Below are positions 26,482-34,906 of a stretch of 64,000 bases of DNA, one piece after another; position 1 is the stretch's first letter, and the number at the start of each line of letters is the position of its first letter. The notes under the pieces are model-generated. The model did no database searches. It saw nothing but the letters and a program-made list of their open reading frames with translations, and was not told the origin of the DNA. Source of the DNA: Bacteroidota bacterium. Lineage in GTDB: Bacteria; Bacteroidota; Bacteroidia; Chitinophagales; Chitinophagaceae. The stretch spans positions 62,001 through 126,000 of the forward strand of contig JAEWJK010000004.1 of the NCBI GenBank assembly GCA_023386555.1, given 5' to 3'. The position numbers and the translations under genes are program-made.

Positions 26482-26892
26482 TTAGTTCTTCTTTTTACTA
26501 TTTCTCTGCCATCCACCAATCAGTTCTTCTTCAGTTTTCAGTAACTCATCATTCACTACTTTCTTAATATAAATTTTTACTTCCTTTTTTATTGCAGGAT
26601 CTGATCTCAAACTAGCTGTGATCAACACAAATTCAGACTTTTCAGCCGAATCTAAAGTCAACACATTTCCCTTCATCTTTCCAACAGAACTCATAAATAT
26701 AACATGTGTAGAATCAAGCGGTAAATAACTTCCATTTGATAACTTCCCATCAACATTGATATAGTTATAATGAAGTGAACCCTTCTTTAAACTATCAGTG
26801 TAAAGATTAAAGTAGATGCTGTCGATCTTCTGTGCTTTTGCAGTAAAGCAAAAGGCGATCAAAGCAACAAGGAAAGCTGGTAATTTTTTCAC
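26482..26892 (-). CDS. Hypothetical secreted protein
   Basis: 136 residues from a GTG at 26892 giving VKKLPAFLVALIAFCFTAKAQ, a clean signal peptide; the longer frame from 26952 would bury it. The mature part has repeated beta strands (HYNYINVDGKLSNGSYLPL, HVIFMSSVGKMKGNVLTL) and a lysine-rich tail (WQRNSKKKN). No family recognised. Probably periplasmic or surface-exposed. Ends in a shared terminator with the transaldolase gene. Confidence 0.7.
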   Translation of the reverse strand: MKKLPAFLVALIAFCFTAKAQKIDSIYFNLYTDSLKKGSLHYNYINVDGKLSNGSYLPLDSTHVIFMSSVGKMKGNVLTLDSAEKSEFVLITASLRSDPAIKKEVKIYIKKVVNDELLKTEEELIGGWQRNSKKKN

Positions 26893-27085
26893 GGATACGT
26901 TGTGTTTCTGCAAAATTAAATGGGTAATTCTACAGAGATTGTTAATGCACAAGTTGAAACCAGGTTAATGAGATTATTAACCATTCTTTCGTTTATAACT
27001 AGCTGTTTAACAATAAAACCAGCAACCTGTTAACAGTAGTAAACTGTTGGCATAATTTTTCTCTTATTGCTCTTAAACACTTAAA

Positions 27086-27289
27086 GTGAGTAAACGTGTA
27101 ATACATAAATCGGTTCAGGACTTTGTATACCTCATGGCCGCTCAATCCGGAATTTCGGTAGAGCAGGCTTCTATTACATTTAAGTCCATCATTGCTTATA
27201 TGCAGCAACACCCTACACATCCTTTGCAAAAAGCTATTGCAGCCATATTCGGCTCAAAGAGTAAAAAAGACGATACATTATTGAATTAG
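27086..27289 (+). CDS. Small hypothetical protein
   Basis: 67 residues from a GTG at 27086, basic N-terminus (SKRVIHKSVQDFVYLMAAQ) and helical composition throughout, ending SKKDDTLLN. No hydrophobic segment or known motif. It lies alone between two divergent/convergent units in AT-rich DNA. The codon usage looks coding, but with no recognised homology it could still be spurious. Confidence 0.45.
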   Translation: MSKRVIHKSVQDFVYLMAAQSGISVEQASITFKSIIAYMQQHPTHPLQKAIAAIFGSKSKKDDTLLN

Positions 27290-27357
27290 TGGGGTAGCCC
27301 AACTGCAATAATGCTATCTTACTTTCGTTGCTCTTCAACAATTAGATCAAATTTGAA

Positions 27358-28722
27358 CTACGGTCTCCTGTATGAGTAAGCATAAATATTCAGCTCGTTA
27401 ATCGTAACAGCAGAACTAAGCAATTGACTCATTGCTGAAACATAATTTTCAGGATCAGTTACTGTTCTGTATGCTGTTTTGGCAAGGCTTAACCTGGTTA
27501 GCTCACCATCAACCATACTTATCAGTTGTGTAACCTGTTGCGTGGTAAAATAATTAACCGGATTTGCAAAAACTTCTGTCAATGAATTAAGCGGATTTCC
27601 TTTTGTAAAATCTTCTCTCACACCAATGAACAATTTAGCAAAATCAGCATCGTTCATTGCTGATCGATTGAGGTTATAATTGACAAGTCCACCATTTTCT
27701 GCTGCAGTTTTTACATGATTAATCAGGTCAATTTTTGCTGCATCAGTCGTTAGAAGATTATACAATAGAGAAAAATTAGCAGGATCAACTACATGTGTGT
27801 ACACTTTCTTTAATAATTGTAAACGGTTACTTTCAAAATCTACAAGCTCAATCAATCTTCTTACCTGGGATGTTGTAAAGTAATTCGTTTGATTATCGAT
27901 GATCTCTGTAACAGCATTCACTCTTGAAGCCGTATGCCAGTTGTGTTGTATGTTCTTAAGGTGTGCATCGAGGTTTACATCACTCATCGGCTGGCGAAAA
28001 CTTTCACTGTAACTGGCTATTACATTGCCGGTAGATTGAGTTCTTACAAAGGCAGAAAGATCATCTTTTCCGGTTGGTGTAAGTATTAGATCGTGAACTC
28101 TCATAAAATTTCCCGGATCAATAATTCTGTTGTAAGCAAGTTTTGCAAGTGTTAGCCTGTTTTCTTCTCCCGCAACAGATTGAATGATCTGCCTTGCTTG
28201 TTGAGCAGTAAAATAATTATTGTTATTGGTGAATGCCGTTTGTGCTGCTGTTATTTTCCTTGTATTTCTCCAATGATATTCTACATCCTGTAAAATAGTG
28301 TTGAATGCAGCATCCGTAACTGCCATTCGGGTGTCGGATGTTGTTCCAACAATCTGTTTTTCCTTGACTTGTACCAGTCCATTCGGTGCTATTACAATAG
28401 AAACATCAAACCCTTGCTTCACCTGGAAAGTACTAACATTCCTGGTTCGTGGAAGATTGTTCCTGTCAACCATGTCATCATCATTTACATTGCTGTCGTT
28501 TATTCTGATCAGTTGTAAACTATGTTCACCAGGTTGTAAATTATTTATTGTGAAGGTCTTGCTTTGGTTATTCGTCGTGTTATTATCAATATCGAATATT
28601 CGCTGATTGATTATGACCTGGAGGTTTCGATTGCCGTTTACCGTTACCGTAACTACCTGGGATGTTGCAGAAAAAAAGTTACTGAACCCAAGCAGCAATA
28701 TCATTATCCACTTCATACACAT
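27358..28722 (-). CDS. Secreted protein with three DUF4476 repeats
   Basis: 454 residues with a signal peptide (MKWIMILLLGFSNFFSATSQ). An N-terminal beta domain resembling a PEGA-like strand set (LQVIINQRIFDIDNN, LQPGEHSLQLIRI) is followed by three tandem alpha-helical units of about 90 residues, at roughly 135-225, 245-335 and 355-445. Each has a NYFTTxQVxxLI..V..E..RL..AK..Y..V.DP.N core typical of DUF4476, a Bacteroidota family of unknown function. Confidence 0.85.
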   Translation of the reverse strand: MCMKWIMILLLGFSNFFSATSQVVTVTVNGNRNLQVIINQRIFDIDNNTTNNQSKTFTINNLQPGEHSLQLIRINDSNVNDDDMVDRNNLPRTRNVSTFQVKQGFDVSIVIAPNGLVQVKEKQIVGTTSDTRMAVTDAAFNTILQDVEYHWRNTRKITAAQTAFTNNNNYFTAQQARQIIQSVAGEENRLTLAKLAYNRIIDPGNFMRVHDLILTPTGKDDLSAFVRTQSTGNVIASYSESFRQPMSDVNLDAHLKNIQHNWHTASRVNAVTEIIDNQTNYFTTSQVRRLIELVDFESNRLQLLKKVYTHVVDPANFSLLYNLLTTDAAKIDLINHVKTAAENGGLVNYNLNRSAMNDADFAKLFIGVREDFTKGNPLNSLTEVFANPVNYFTTQQVTQLISMVDGELTRLSLAKTAYRTVTDPENYVSAMSQLLSSAVTINELNIYAYSYRRP

Positions 28723-28822
28723 GCCTTTAATAAAAAGAAGTCAAAGCTTGTACCAGTAAAAGAGGTTTAGAGATGTTTTTAATGAAACTTACTATCTTCA
28801 ACGCTGTCTAAATCATTTGAAA

Positions 28823-30943
28823 ATGAAAATGTATTCTATGTGCCTGCTTGCTATGCTTAGCAGTGGATCGTTGCTGGCTCAGGGTAAGCCCGGAGCTTTT
28901 AAAGGAGAGTATCCTAAAACAAAAAAAGTTGAACAGAATGATGTGTTTTTCGGAACCAATGTTTCTGATCCTTATCGTTGGTTAGAGGATGATATGAGTG
29001 ATGAAACAAAAGCCTGGGTAACTGTTCAAAACACTGTTACGAATGGTTATATGAACCAGATACCTTTTCGTAGTAAGATCAAAGACCGTTTAACAGCCTT
29101 ATGGAATTATGAAAAGTTTGGTGCACCATTTAAAGAAGGTGGTTACACTTATTTTTTTAAGAATGATGGACTGCAGAATCAATCTGTTCTATATCGTCAG
29201 AAAGATGGTGGTCAGCCTGAAATATTCCTCGATCCCAATAAATTCACGGCTGATGGAACTACATCATTGGCAGGTTTGGATTTTTCTAAAGATGGATCAT
29301 TGGTTGCTTACCAACTTTCGGAAGGAGGATCTGACTGGAGAAAAGTAGTGGTGATGAACACCGACAGCAAAGAACGTTTAGATGATACATTATACAATGT
29401 AAAATTCAGTGGTCTTTCATGGAAAGGAAATGATGGATTTTACTATAGCAGCTATGATAAACCAAAAGATGGCAGCGAATTATCCGGTAAAACTCAACAC
29501 CATAAGTTGTATTATCACAAACTGGGTACACCTCAAAGCCAGGATAAACTTGTTTTTGGTGGAGAAGAAACACCACGTAGATATATTGGTGGTGGAGTAA
29601 CAGAAGATCAGCAGTACCTTGTGATCAGTGCAGCCAATGCAACTTATGGAAGTGAATTGTATATACAAGATCTTACCAAGAAAAATGCACCAATCGTTCC
29701 TGTGGTTACCGGGTTCGACTATGAAAATGATGTGGTATATGCAGAGAAAGGAAAGTTGTACATCCTAACAAATATGAATGCTCCTAACAGAAAGTTGGTT
29801 GTTGCTGATGCGAATAATATAAAAGCAGAGAACTGGAAAGAGCTTATACCTGAAACTAAATTTCCTTTAACCGTCTCCACCGCAGGAAGAAAATTGTTTG
29901 CTCAATATTTGAAGGATGCCGTTTCAGAAGTGAAGCAATATAATTTAAATGGAAAGCTGGAAAGAACTATCACTTTACCTGGTTTGGGAACAGCAGGTGG
30001 CTTTGGTGGAAAGGTTGATCAAAAAGAAATCTATTTCTCATTCACCTCATACGTTTATCCATCTACGATCTTCAAGTATGACATTAACTCAGGTAGTTCG
30101 TCTATTTACAAGAAACCTGCAGTAAAATTTAATCCGGAAGATTTTGAAAGCAAACAGGTATTCTATACTTCAAAAGATGGAACAAAAGTTCCAATGATCA
30201 TTACTTATAAAAAAGGCATGCAACTCAATGGCAAAAATCCTTTGATGTTGTATGGTTATGGCGGGTTTAATGTAAATCTTACACCAGGATTTAGCATCAG
30301 TAATCTTGTATTCATGGAGAATGGTGGAATTTATGCTGTACCAAATCTTCGTGGTGGTGGTGAGTATGGTGATGAATGGCATAGAGCTGGAACCAAAATG
30401 CAAAAGCAGAATGTATTTGATGATTTTATTGCTGCAGCAGAATTTCTCATCAAAGAAGGTTATACTTCATCTGATTATTTAGCGATTTCCGGTGGATCTA
30501 ATGGAGGATTATTAGTTGGTGCTGCAATGACTCAACGTCCTGAATTATTCCGTGTTGCTTTCCCTGCTGTTGGAGTGATGGATATGTTACGTTACCACAA
30601 ATTCACTGCAGGTGCAGGTTGGGCTTACGATTATGGTACTGCAGATGATAATGCGGAAATGTTCAACTATCTGTTGAAATATTCTCCGGTGCATAATGTA
30701 AAGCAAGGTGTTTGTTATCCTGCAACATTAGTAACAACGGCTGATCATGATGATAGAGTAGTACCTGCTCATTCATTTAAATATGCAGCTGAATTGCAGG
30801 AGAAACAAGGATGTGATAATCCTGTTCTCATTAGCATACAGGTGAAAGCTGGTCATGGTGCCGGTAAACCAACTTCTAAGATCATAGAAGAGCAAGCCGA
30901 TAAATGGGCATTTATGTTATACAATATGGGATTGAAGTTCTGA
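28823..30943 (+). CDS. Prolyl oligopeptidase (peptidase family S9A)
   Basis: 706 residues, exported (signal peptide ending SGSLLAQ). An N-terminal YPKTKKVEQNDVFFGTNVSDPYRWLEDD block and seven-bladed propeller (about 80-430) gate a C-terminal alpha/beta-hydrolase. The nucleophile serine is in ISGGSNGGLLVG near residue 559, the aspartate in TADHDDRVVPAHS and the histidine in VKAGHGAGKP. Cleaves short peptides after proline, in the periplasm. Start at ATG 28823 is preferred to a TTG two codons upstream. Confidence 0.95.
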   Translation: MKMYSMCLLAMLSSGSLLAQGKPGAFKGEYPKTKKVEQNDVFFGTNVSDPYRWLEDDMSDETKAWVTVQNTVTNGYMNQIPFRSKIKDRLTALWNYEKFGAPFKEGGYTYFFKNDGLQNQSVLYRQKDGGQPEIFLDPNKFTADGTTSLAGLDFSKDGSLVAYQLSEGGSDWRKVVVMNTDSKERLDDTLYNVKFSGLSWKGNDGFYYSSYDKPKDGSELSGKTQHHKLYYHKLGTPQSQDKLVFGGEETPRRYIGGGVTEDQQYLVISAANATYGSELYIQDLTKKNAPIVPVVTGFDYENDVVYAEKGKLYILTNMNAPNRKLVVADANNIKAENWKELIPETKFPLTVSTAGRKLFAQYLKDAVSEVKQYNLNGKLERTITLPGLGTAGGFGGKVDQKEIYFSFTSYVYPSTIFKYDINSGSSSIYKKPAVKFNPEDFESKQVFYTSKDGTKVPMIITYKKGMQLNGKNPLMLYGYGGFNVNLTPGFSISNLVFMENGGIYAVPNLRGGGEYGDEWHRAGTKMQKQNVFDDFIAAAEFLIKEGYTSSDYLAISGGSNGGLLVGAAMTQRPELFRVAFPAVGVMDMLRYHKFTAGAGWAYDYGTADDNAEMFNYLLKYSPVHNVKQGVCYPATLVTTADHDDRVVPAHSFKYAAELQEKQGCDNPVLISIQVKAGHGAGKPTSKIIEEQADKWAFMLYNMGLKF

Positions 30944-30964
30944 TCCTTTGTCTATAATAGAATT

Positions 30965-30992
30965 GAAAGCCTTGCATTGCAGGGCTTTCTTT
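30965..30992. terminator. Bidirectional terminator after prolyl oligopeptidase
   Basis: GAAAGCCTTGC, loop ATT, GCAGGGCTTTC then TTTATT. It sits between the convergent stops of the peptidase gene and the following minus-strand gene. Confidence 0.82.
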
Positions 30993-31461
30993 ATTCATAA
31001 TGGTAAGAAAGTTTAGTCCATGCAAGCTCAAGTTCTTCTAACAGTTCCGGGTGTGTGTCTTCATCAAGCGAAAGAGCACCAATATGAAACAGGTTTCGTT
31101 TATCAAAATGCACCCATTCTTTTCCATTAATTGATTCATATACATTCACCGCTCTTCCTGGAAAACTCAGGATGATAAAAACATCTTTATCAACGCTTCT
31201 AATCTTTGCAACAGGTGCTGTATATCGTATCCTATACGAACTGCTGTCATTGATAAAACGGAAGGTGGCAGTAAGTGAATCACCTGTTATATGAAAAACA
31301 CTGTCAACCGTAAATGGATCTTCATAAGCCCAGTGTTGTGATACAGATAGCTTGGCCACTTTGTTGAGTACTTTCAGAAACTCAACTTCTGCTTTTTGTT
31401 TTGTCTGTGCAGATAATGAAACAGAAATAAAGAAGAATAAGGATAAGCAGTAAAACTTCAT
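30991..31461 (-). CDS. Hypothetical secreted protein
   Basis: 156 residues with a signal peptide (FYCLSLFFFISVSLSAQ). The rest alternates short helices and strands (YRIRYTAPVAKIRSVDKDVFIILSF) and ends in a helix (HPELLEELELAWTKLSYHYE). No recognised family, no cysteines after the signal. Downstream of the plsX cluster on the same strand but separated from it by a dispersed repeat, so co-transcription is doubtful. Confidence 0.65.
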   Translation of the reverse strand: MKFYCLSLFFFISVSLSAQTKQKAEVEFLKVLNKVAKLSVSQHWAYEDPFTVDSVFHITGDSLTATFRFINDSSSYRIRYTAPVAKIRSVDKDVFIILSFPGRAVNVYESINGKEWVHFDKRNLFHIGALSLDEDTHPELLEELELAWTKLSYHYE

Positions 31462-31563
31462 CGGAAAGATTTTATGAGTGCTATGATCCTAAGATTAGCA
31501 TTTATCATAAGCCATATTCCTTATTGGCATTTATTTAAGAAATGGAATTCAAAGGGGAGACGC

Positions 31564-31605
31564 TAAAGCTGCGTATTGCACTAAAGCACAAGTGAGTGAC
31601 ACAAC
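31564..31605 (-). repeat. Dispersed repeat with diverged second arm
   Basis: GCACAAGTGAGTGACACAAC at 31586-31605 matches the minus-orientation core except at one base. A second weak arm (GCTGCGTATTGCACT) precedes it. The unit ends 4 bases before the plsX stop codon. Confidence 0.75.
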
Positions 31606-31609
31606 GAAG

Positions 31610-32575
31610 TTACATAGCAGCACTATCGCTGGCTACTGAAAAGCTCTTCTTCATCTGCTCACAAACATCAGTCTCTATCATTCTTTCTGCTAAGCGTATC
31701 ATATTCCAGAATGCAGTTGCTGTACTGATGCCATGACCAATGATCACCGGTTTTGCAACACCCAAAACAGGTGTACCGCCATAATTTTCATAATGAAAAC
31801 GCTGAAGGTATTCATCCGTATGAAAGTTACGATGGCGGGCAATCTCATAAAAACTCTCGGCCATTTTTAGAACAACATTTCCGGTAAAACCATCACAGAC
31901 CATTACATCGGCTTTATCGTTGAATATATCACGGCCTTCTATATTACCAATGAAATTTACTTGTTTGTTTTCCTTTAGCAGGGGATATGTGGCTTGTGCC
32001 AATGCATTTCCTTTACCTTCTTCTTCACCCACATTCAACAAACCAACTTTGGGTTCATCAATTCCGAGAATATTCTTGGCATAAAGACTACCAAGAATAG
32101 CGAATTGATCAAGATGTTCCGGTTTGCAATCAGCGTTTAATCCAACATCCACCAGCAAACCTGTTTTGCCTTCTAACTTTGGCATTACGGTAGCAATCGT
32201 TGGTCTTTGTACACCTTCAATGGCTTTAATGCTGAACATAGCACCAACTAACATAGCACCAGTATTACCTGCACTGATAAATGCATCAGCTTTTCCCGTT
32301 GCTAATAAATGGAATCCAATAGAGATAGATGATTTCGGCTTTTCTTTCAGTGCCTTGGTAGGGTGTTCATTGTAGCCGATCACTTCAGGTGCATGAACTA
32401 CATGAATGTTCGGAGAGATCACCTGGTGTTCATCCAGCAATTTTCTTAACTGTTCTTCATCTCCCACACAGAAGATGGTGGCCGGACCGGCATTGCCATT
32501 CATATATAGTTGTAAACCCTTCACAGCTTCTAACGGTGCAAAGTCTCCACCCATCATATCAATGGCTATATTCAT
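31610..32575 (-). CDS. plsX: Phosphate acyltransferase
   Basis: First step of phosphatidic acid synthesis in most bacteria: converts acyl-ACP to acyl-phosphate. IAIDMMGGDFAPLEAVKG at the N-terminus, SAGNTGAMLVGA near 100, VGLNADCKPEHL near 150 and MVCDGFTGNVVLK near 225 are diagnostic. 321 residues is normal. Third gene of the yceD-rpmF-plsX cluster, in the canonical order, but fabH, often next, is absent here. Confidence 0.97.
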   Translation of the reverse strand: MNIAIDMMGGDFAPLEAVKGLQLYMNGNAGPATIFCVGDEEQLRKLLDEHQVISPNIHVVHAPEVIGYNEHPTKALKEKPKSSISIGFHLLATGKADAFISAGNTGAMLVGAMFSIKAIEGVQRPTIATVMPKLEGKTGLLVDVGLNADCKPEHLDQFAILGSLYAKNILGIDEPKVGLLNVGEEEGKGNALAQATYPLLKENKQVNFIGNIEGRDIFNDKADVMVCDGFTGNVVLKMAESFYEIARHRNFHTDEYLQRFHYENYGGTPVLGVAKPVIIGHGISTATAFWNMIRLAERMIETDVCEQMKKSFSVASDSAAM

Positions 32576-32601
32576 ATCGCGGCAGTTTAGTTAAGAAGAA
32601 A

Positions 32602-32632
32602 GACCTGACAGGTTACTCGAACTTGCCAGGTC
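32602..32632 (-). terminator. Hairpin between rpmF and plsX
   Basis: On the minus strand GACCTGGCAAGTT, loop CGAGT, AACCTGTCAGGTC gives a long stem with one mismatch and one G-U pair. No T-run follows, so it may be an attenuator or mRNA stabiliser rather than a full terminator. Related to the AACCTGNCAGGTT palindromes. Confidence 0.5.
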
Positions 32633-32655
32633 AGTCAATATTGTGAAGCGAACAA

Positions 32656-32850
32656 TTAAGCTTTAAGAGGAGCTTTCTCAGCTACTAATTTTCCCTTGTA
32701 GAACAATTTACCTTCACTAACATGTGCACGGTGACGTGGGTGAATTTCACCAGTCGTTGTGTCTTTGCTCAGCGTAACTTCCTCAGCTTTGTAGTGAGTT
32801 CTTCTCTTAGCACTTCTCTGCTGCGAATGTCTGCGTTTAGGATTTGGCAT
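32656..32850 (-). CDS. rpmF: 50S ribosomal protein L32
   Basis: 64 residues beginning MPNPKRRHSQQRSAKRRTHY, the universal L32 N-terminus, with a basic body and a HPRHRAHVSEGKLFYKGK segment. It has no cysteines, so it is the zinc-independent form. Lies between the YceD-like gene and plsX as in many bacteria. Confidence 0.97.
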   Translation of the reverse strand: MPNPKRRHSQQRSAKRRTHYKAEEVTLSKDTTTGEIHPRHRAHVSEGKLFYKGKLVAEKAPLKA

Positions 32851-32924
32851 AACCTGTTGTTTTATCCTTTATTTAAAAAAATCTTTATTCTATTTAGCCA
32901 GCAGTTGTACTGCTATTATACTTC

Positions 32925-32948
32925 GTTGTGTCACTCACTTGTACGTTC
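32925..32948 (+). repeat. Dispersed repeat (plus orientation)
   Basis: Carries the core TTGTGTCACTCACTTGTACG plus TTC. It is inside the yceD-rpmF-plsX cluster, in the 145-base gap upstream of rpmF. Confidence 0.87.
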
Positions 32949-32995
32949 TGCACTTTACTAAGCTCTTCAGCGTTTTCTGCAACTTCAGCGAGAAA

Positions 32996-33550
32996 TCAAT
33001 TCTTCTTCTCATCAATATCCCTGAACTGTTCCAATCCTTTCCAAATCGGGTTAGTGGTTTGTTCAGCATCGGCTTCCATCTGCTTTAGCTTTTCCAATAC
33101 TTCCGGATTGCATTGTGATTCGCCTTTTTCATTATCAGGACAAATCTTCTGCATTGGTAAACTCAGGTTGATGAATTCATATATCCAGTCAGCGACAAAC
33201 AAATGGCTTTCAGTATGACTGATATAATAAACATCAGGATCTTCTTCCTGGTCATTCATCATCTCAGGTTCTTCCACCATCTTTACCACGATATTGTATT
33301 CATCCCAGAGCTGCACTTTCAGTGGATTGCCACATCTGTCACAATTGGTGTCAACTGTTCCGTCAATGTCAAATTTCAGCATCATAAAGCCTGTGTTCTT
33401 TTCCAAACTCAGCTTTACATTGGCTTCCACATGCTCAAAATCCTGCTCTCCGTATTCAGTAAAGAACTTATCCGCTATTTTGTATTCAAATACATGAATA
33501 CCCGGCTTTAACCCAACAAACGCTATTTCAAATTCCCTTCTGTTACTCAT
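32996..33550 (-). CDS. DUF177 (YceD-like) protein
   Basis: 184 residues starting at MSNRREFEIAF. DUF177 proteins (YceD) are implicated in 23S rRNA precursor handling and are found upstream of rpmF. Visible features: a beta-rich N-terminal half, a CDRCG zinc-knuckle-like motif near residue 90, and a second cysteine pair in KICPDNEKGESQCN near 145. The start at 33550 is preferred to the frame extending to 33622, whose extra residues lack homology-like composition and overlap the divergent promoter. Confidence 0.85.
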   Translation of the reverse strand: MSNRREFEIAFVGLKPGIHVFEYKIADKFFTEYGEQDFEHVEANVKLSLEKNTGFMMLKFDIDGTVDTNCDRCGNPLKVQLWDEYNIVVKMVEEPEMMNDQEEDPDVYYISHTESHLFVADWIYEFINLSLPMQKICPDNEKGESQCNPEVLEKLKQMEADAEQTTNPIWKGLEQFRDIDEKKN

Positions 33551-33648
33551 AGGCCGGTTTTTAGGGTGGGCAAAGGTAATGTAAAGTAGGGGAAGTGCAA
33601 AGGGAAAATTGGTTTTCACCACAATCTTCCGTTATTTGGCAAATTGTT

Positions 33649-34791
33649 ATGGAAAACGTCTATAAAGTAAGGAAATATGCACTAAACGAGTGGCTGAAGT
33701 GGATTATACCGGTTGTATTGGCTGTTGTGGTAACAATTGTAACTTATCTGCACATATGGATTGAAGAGGTGTATTCAATTAATATTTATCCATACCTGGG
33801 TATGGTTCAAAGGGGTTTGTTTGGTTGGCTTCCGTTTAGTATTGGCGATATTTTGTATTTCTTATTGGGATTGTGGTTGGTAATTAAGGTGTTTAAAACT
33901 ATGAAAGCCGCGTTTCAGCGAAAGATTACAAAGCATAAGACCATTCGAAGGATTTTCAAGCTGGCCAGACTTATACTTTGGATATATATCATTTTTAACC
34001 TTATCTGGGGATGGAACTACCATCGTAAAGGACTAGATCATCAATTACAATTGCCAACCGGAAGTTATTCATCTTCAGAAGTAAAACAAGTGATGAAGGA
34101 AGTGATCATTAAACTAAATGAGAACAGGAAATTAATCTCAATAGATACTATTCTACCGGAACGAAGCTTTAAAGCACTTGCAAGCCAGGCAGCTAAAAGC
34201 TATGAATCAGCAGCCAACGATTTCCCTTTTTTAGAGTATACCAATATTTCTATTAAGAAGAGCATGTATTCCAAAGCTGCAGAATATTTCGGTTTTTCAG
34301 GCTATTACAATCCATTTACAGGTGAAGCACAATTAAGAACACATCTTCCGGAAATAATGAAGCCTTTTATACTTTGTCACGAAATTGGTCACCAGGTTGG
34401 ATATGCCAAAGAAAATGAAGCGAGTTTTGCCGGATACCTTGCAGCTTCATATTCAAATGACGCCTATTTCCGGTATTCAGTTTATCTTGATATATACAGT
34501 TCTGTACAAAGCAAATTGATGTTCACTTCATTTGATGAAGGCGATACAACGGTTATATCACTGTTGAAGCATTACAATCAACAACTTGATACTTTGGTTC
34601 GCTATGATCGGAAAATGATCCGCGAATTCTTCAGACGAAACCGTACACATTTTTCGGAAAACATGTCTTTTGCTGTAATGGCTATGTATGAACAATACCT
34701 GAAAGCTAATGCACAAACAGCAGGTTTAAAAAGTTATGATGATGTGGTTAGTTTGCTTATAGCTTATCGAAGAAAATATGGAAGGATATGA
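33649..34791 (+). CDS. DUF3810 membrane protein with HExxH metallopeptidase motif
   Basis: 380 residues with an N-terminal anchor (WIIPVVLAVVVTIVTYLHIWI), further hydrophobic segments near 50 and 95, and a large domain after. CHEIGHQVGYAKENEASFAGYLA near 245 is a zinc HExxH motif with a downstream glutamate, typical of DUF3810. Catalytic activity is inferred from the motif only. It is divergent from the yceD cluster. Function unknown. Confidence 0.82.
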   Translation: MENVYKVRKYALNEWLKWIIPVVLAVVVTIVTYLHIWIEEVYSINIYPYLGMVQRGLFGWLPFSIGDILYFLLGLWLVIKVFKTMKAAFQRKITKHKTIRRIFKLARLILWIYIIFNLIWGWNYHRKGLDHQLQLPTGSYSSSEVKQVMKEVIIKLNENRKLISIDTILPERSFKALASQAAKSYESAANDFPFLEYTNISIKKSMYSKAAEYFGFSGYYNPFTGEAQLRTHLPEIMKPFILCHEIGHQVGYAKENEASFAGYLAASYSNDAYFRYSVYLDIYSSVQSKLMFTSFDEGDTTVISLLKHYNQQLDTLVRYDRKMIREFFRRNRTHFSENMSFAVMAMYEQYLKANAQTAGLKSYDDVVSLLIAYRRKYGRI

Positions 34792-34906
34792 CAGTTGGCA
34801 GGAGCGAAAGGTTTTAATACAGAAAAAGTTGATTATTGTTTTTTGTGCGAGACTCTATAGATTAGGGTGAGGATAATGAAGTTTGAGAACACTGAGTCTG
34901 GTAGTC

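Noticed and set aside
26999..27229. 76-codon minus-strand frame opposite the small gene at 27086
   Set aside because: Cys/Leu/Arg-rich composition and antisense to a better candidate.
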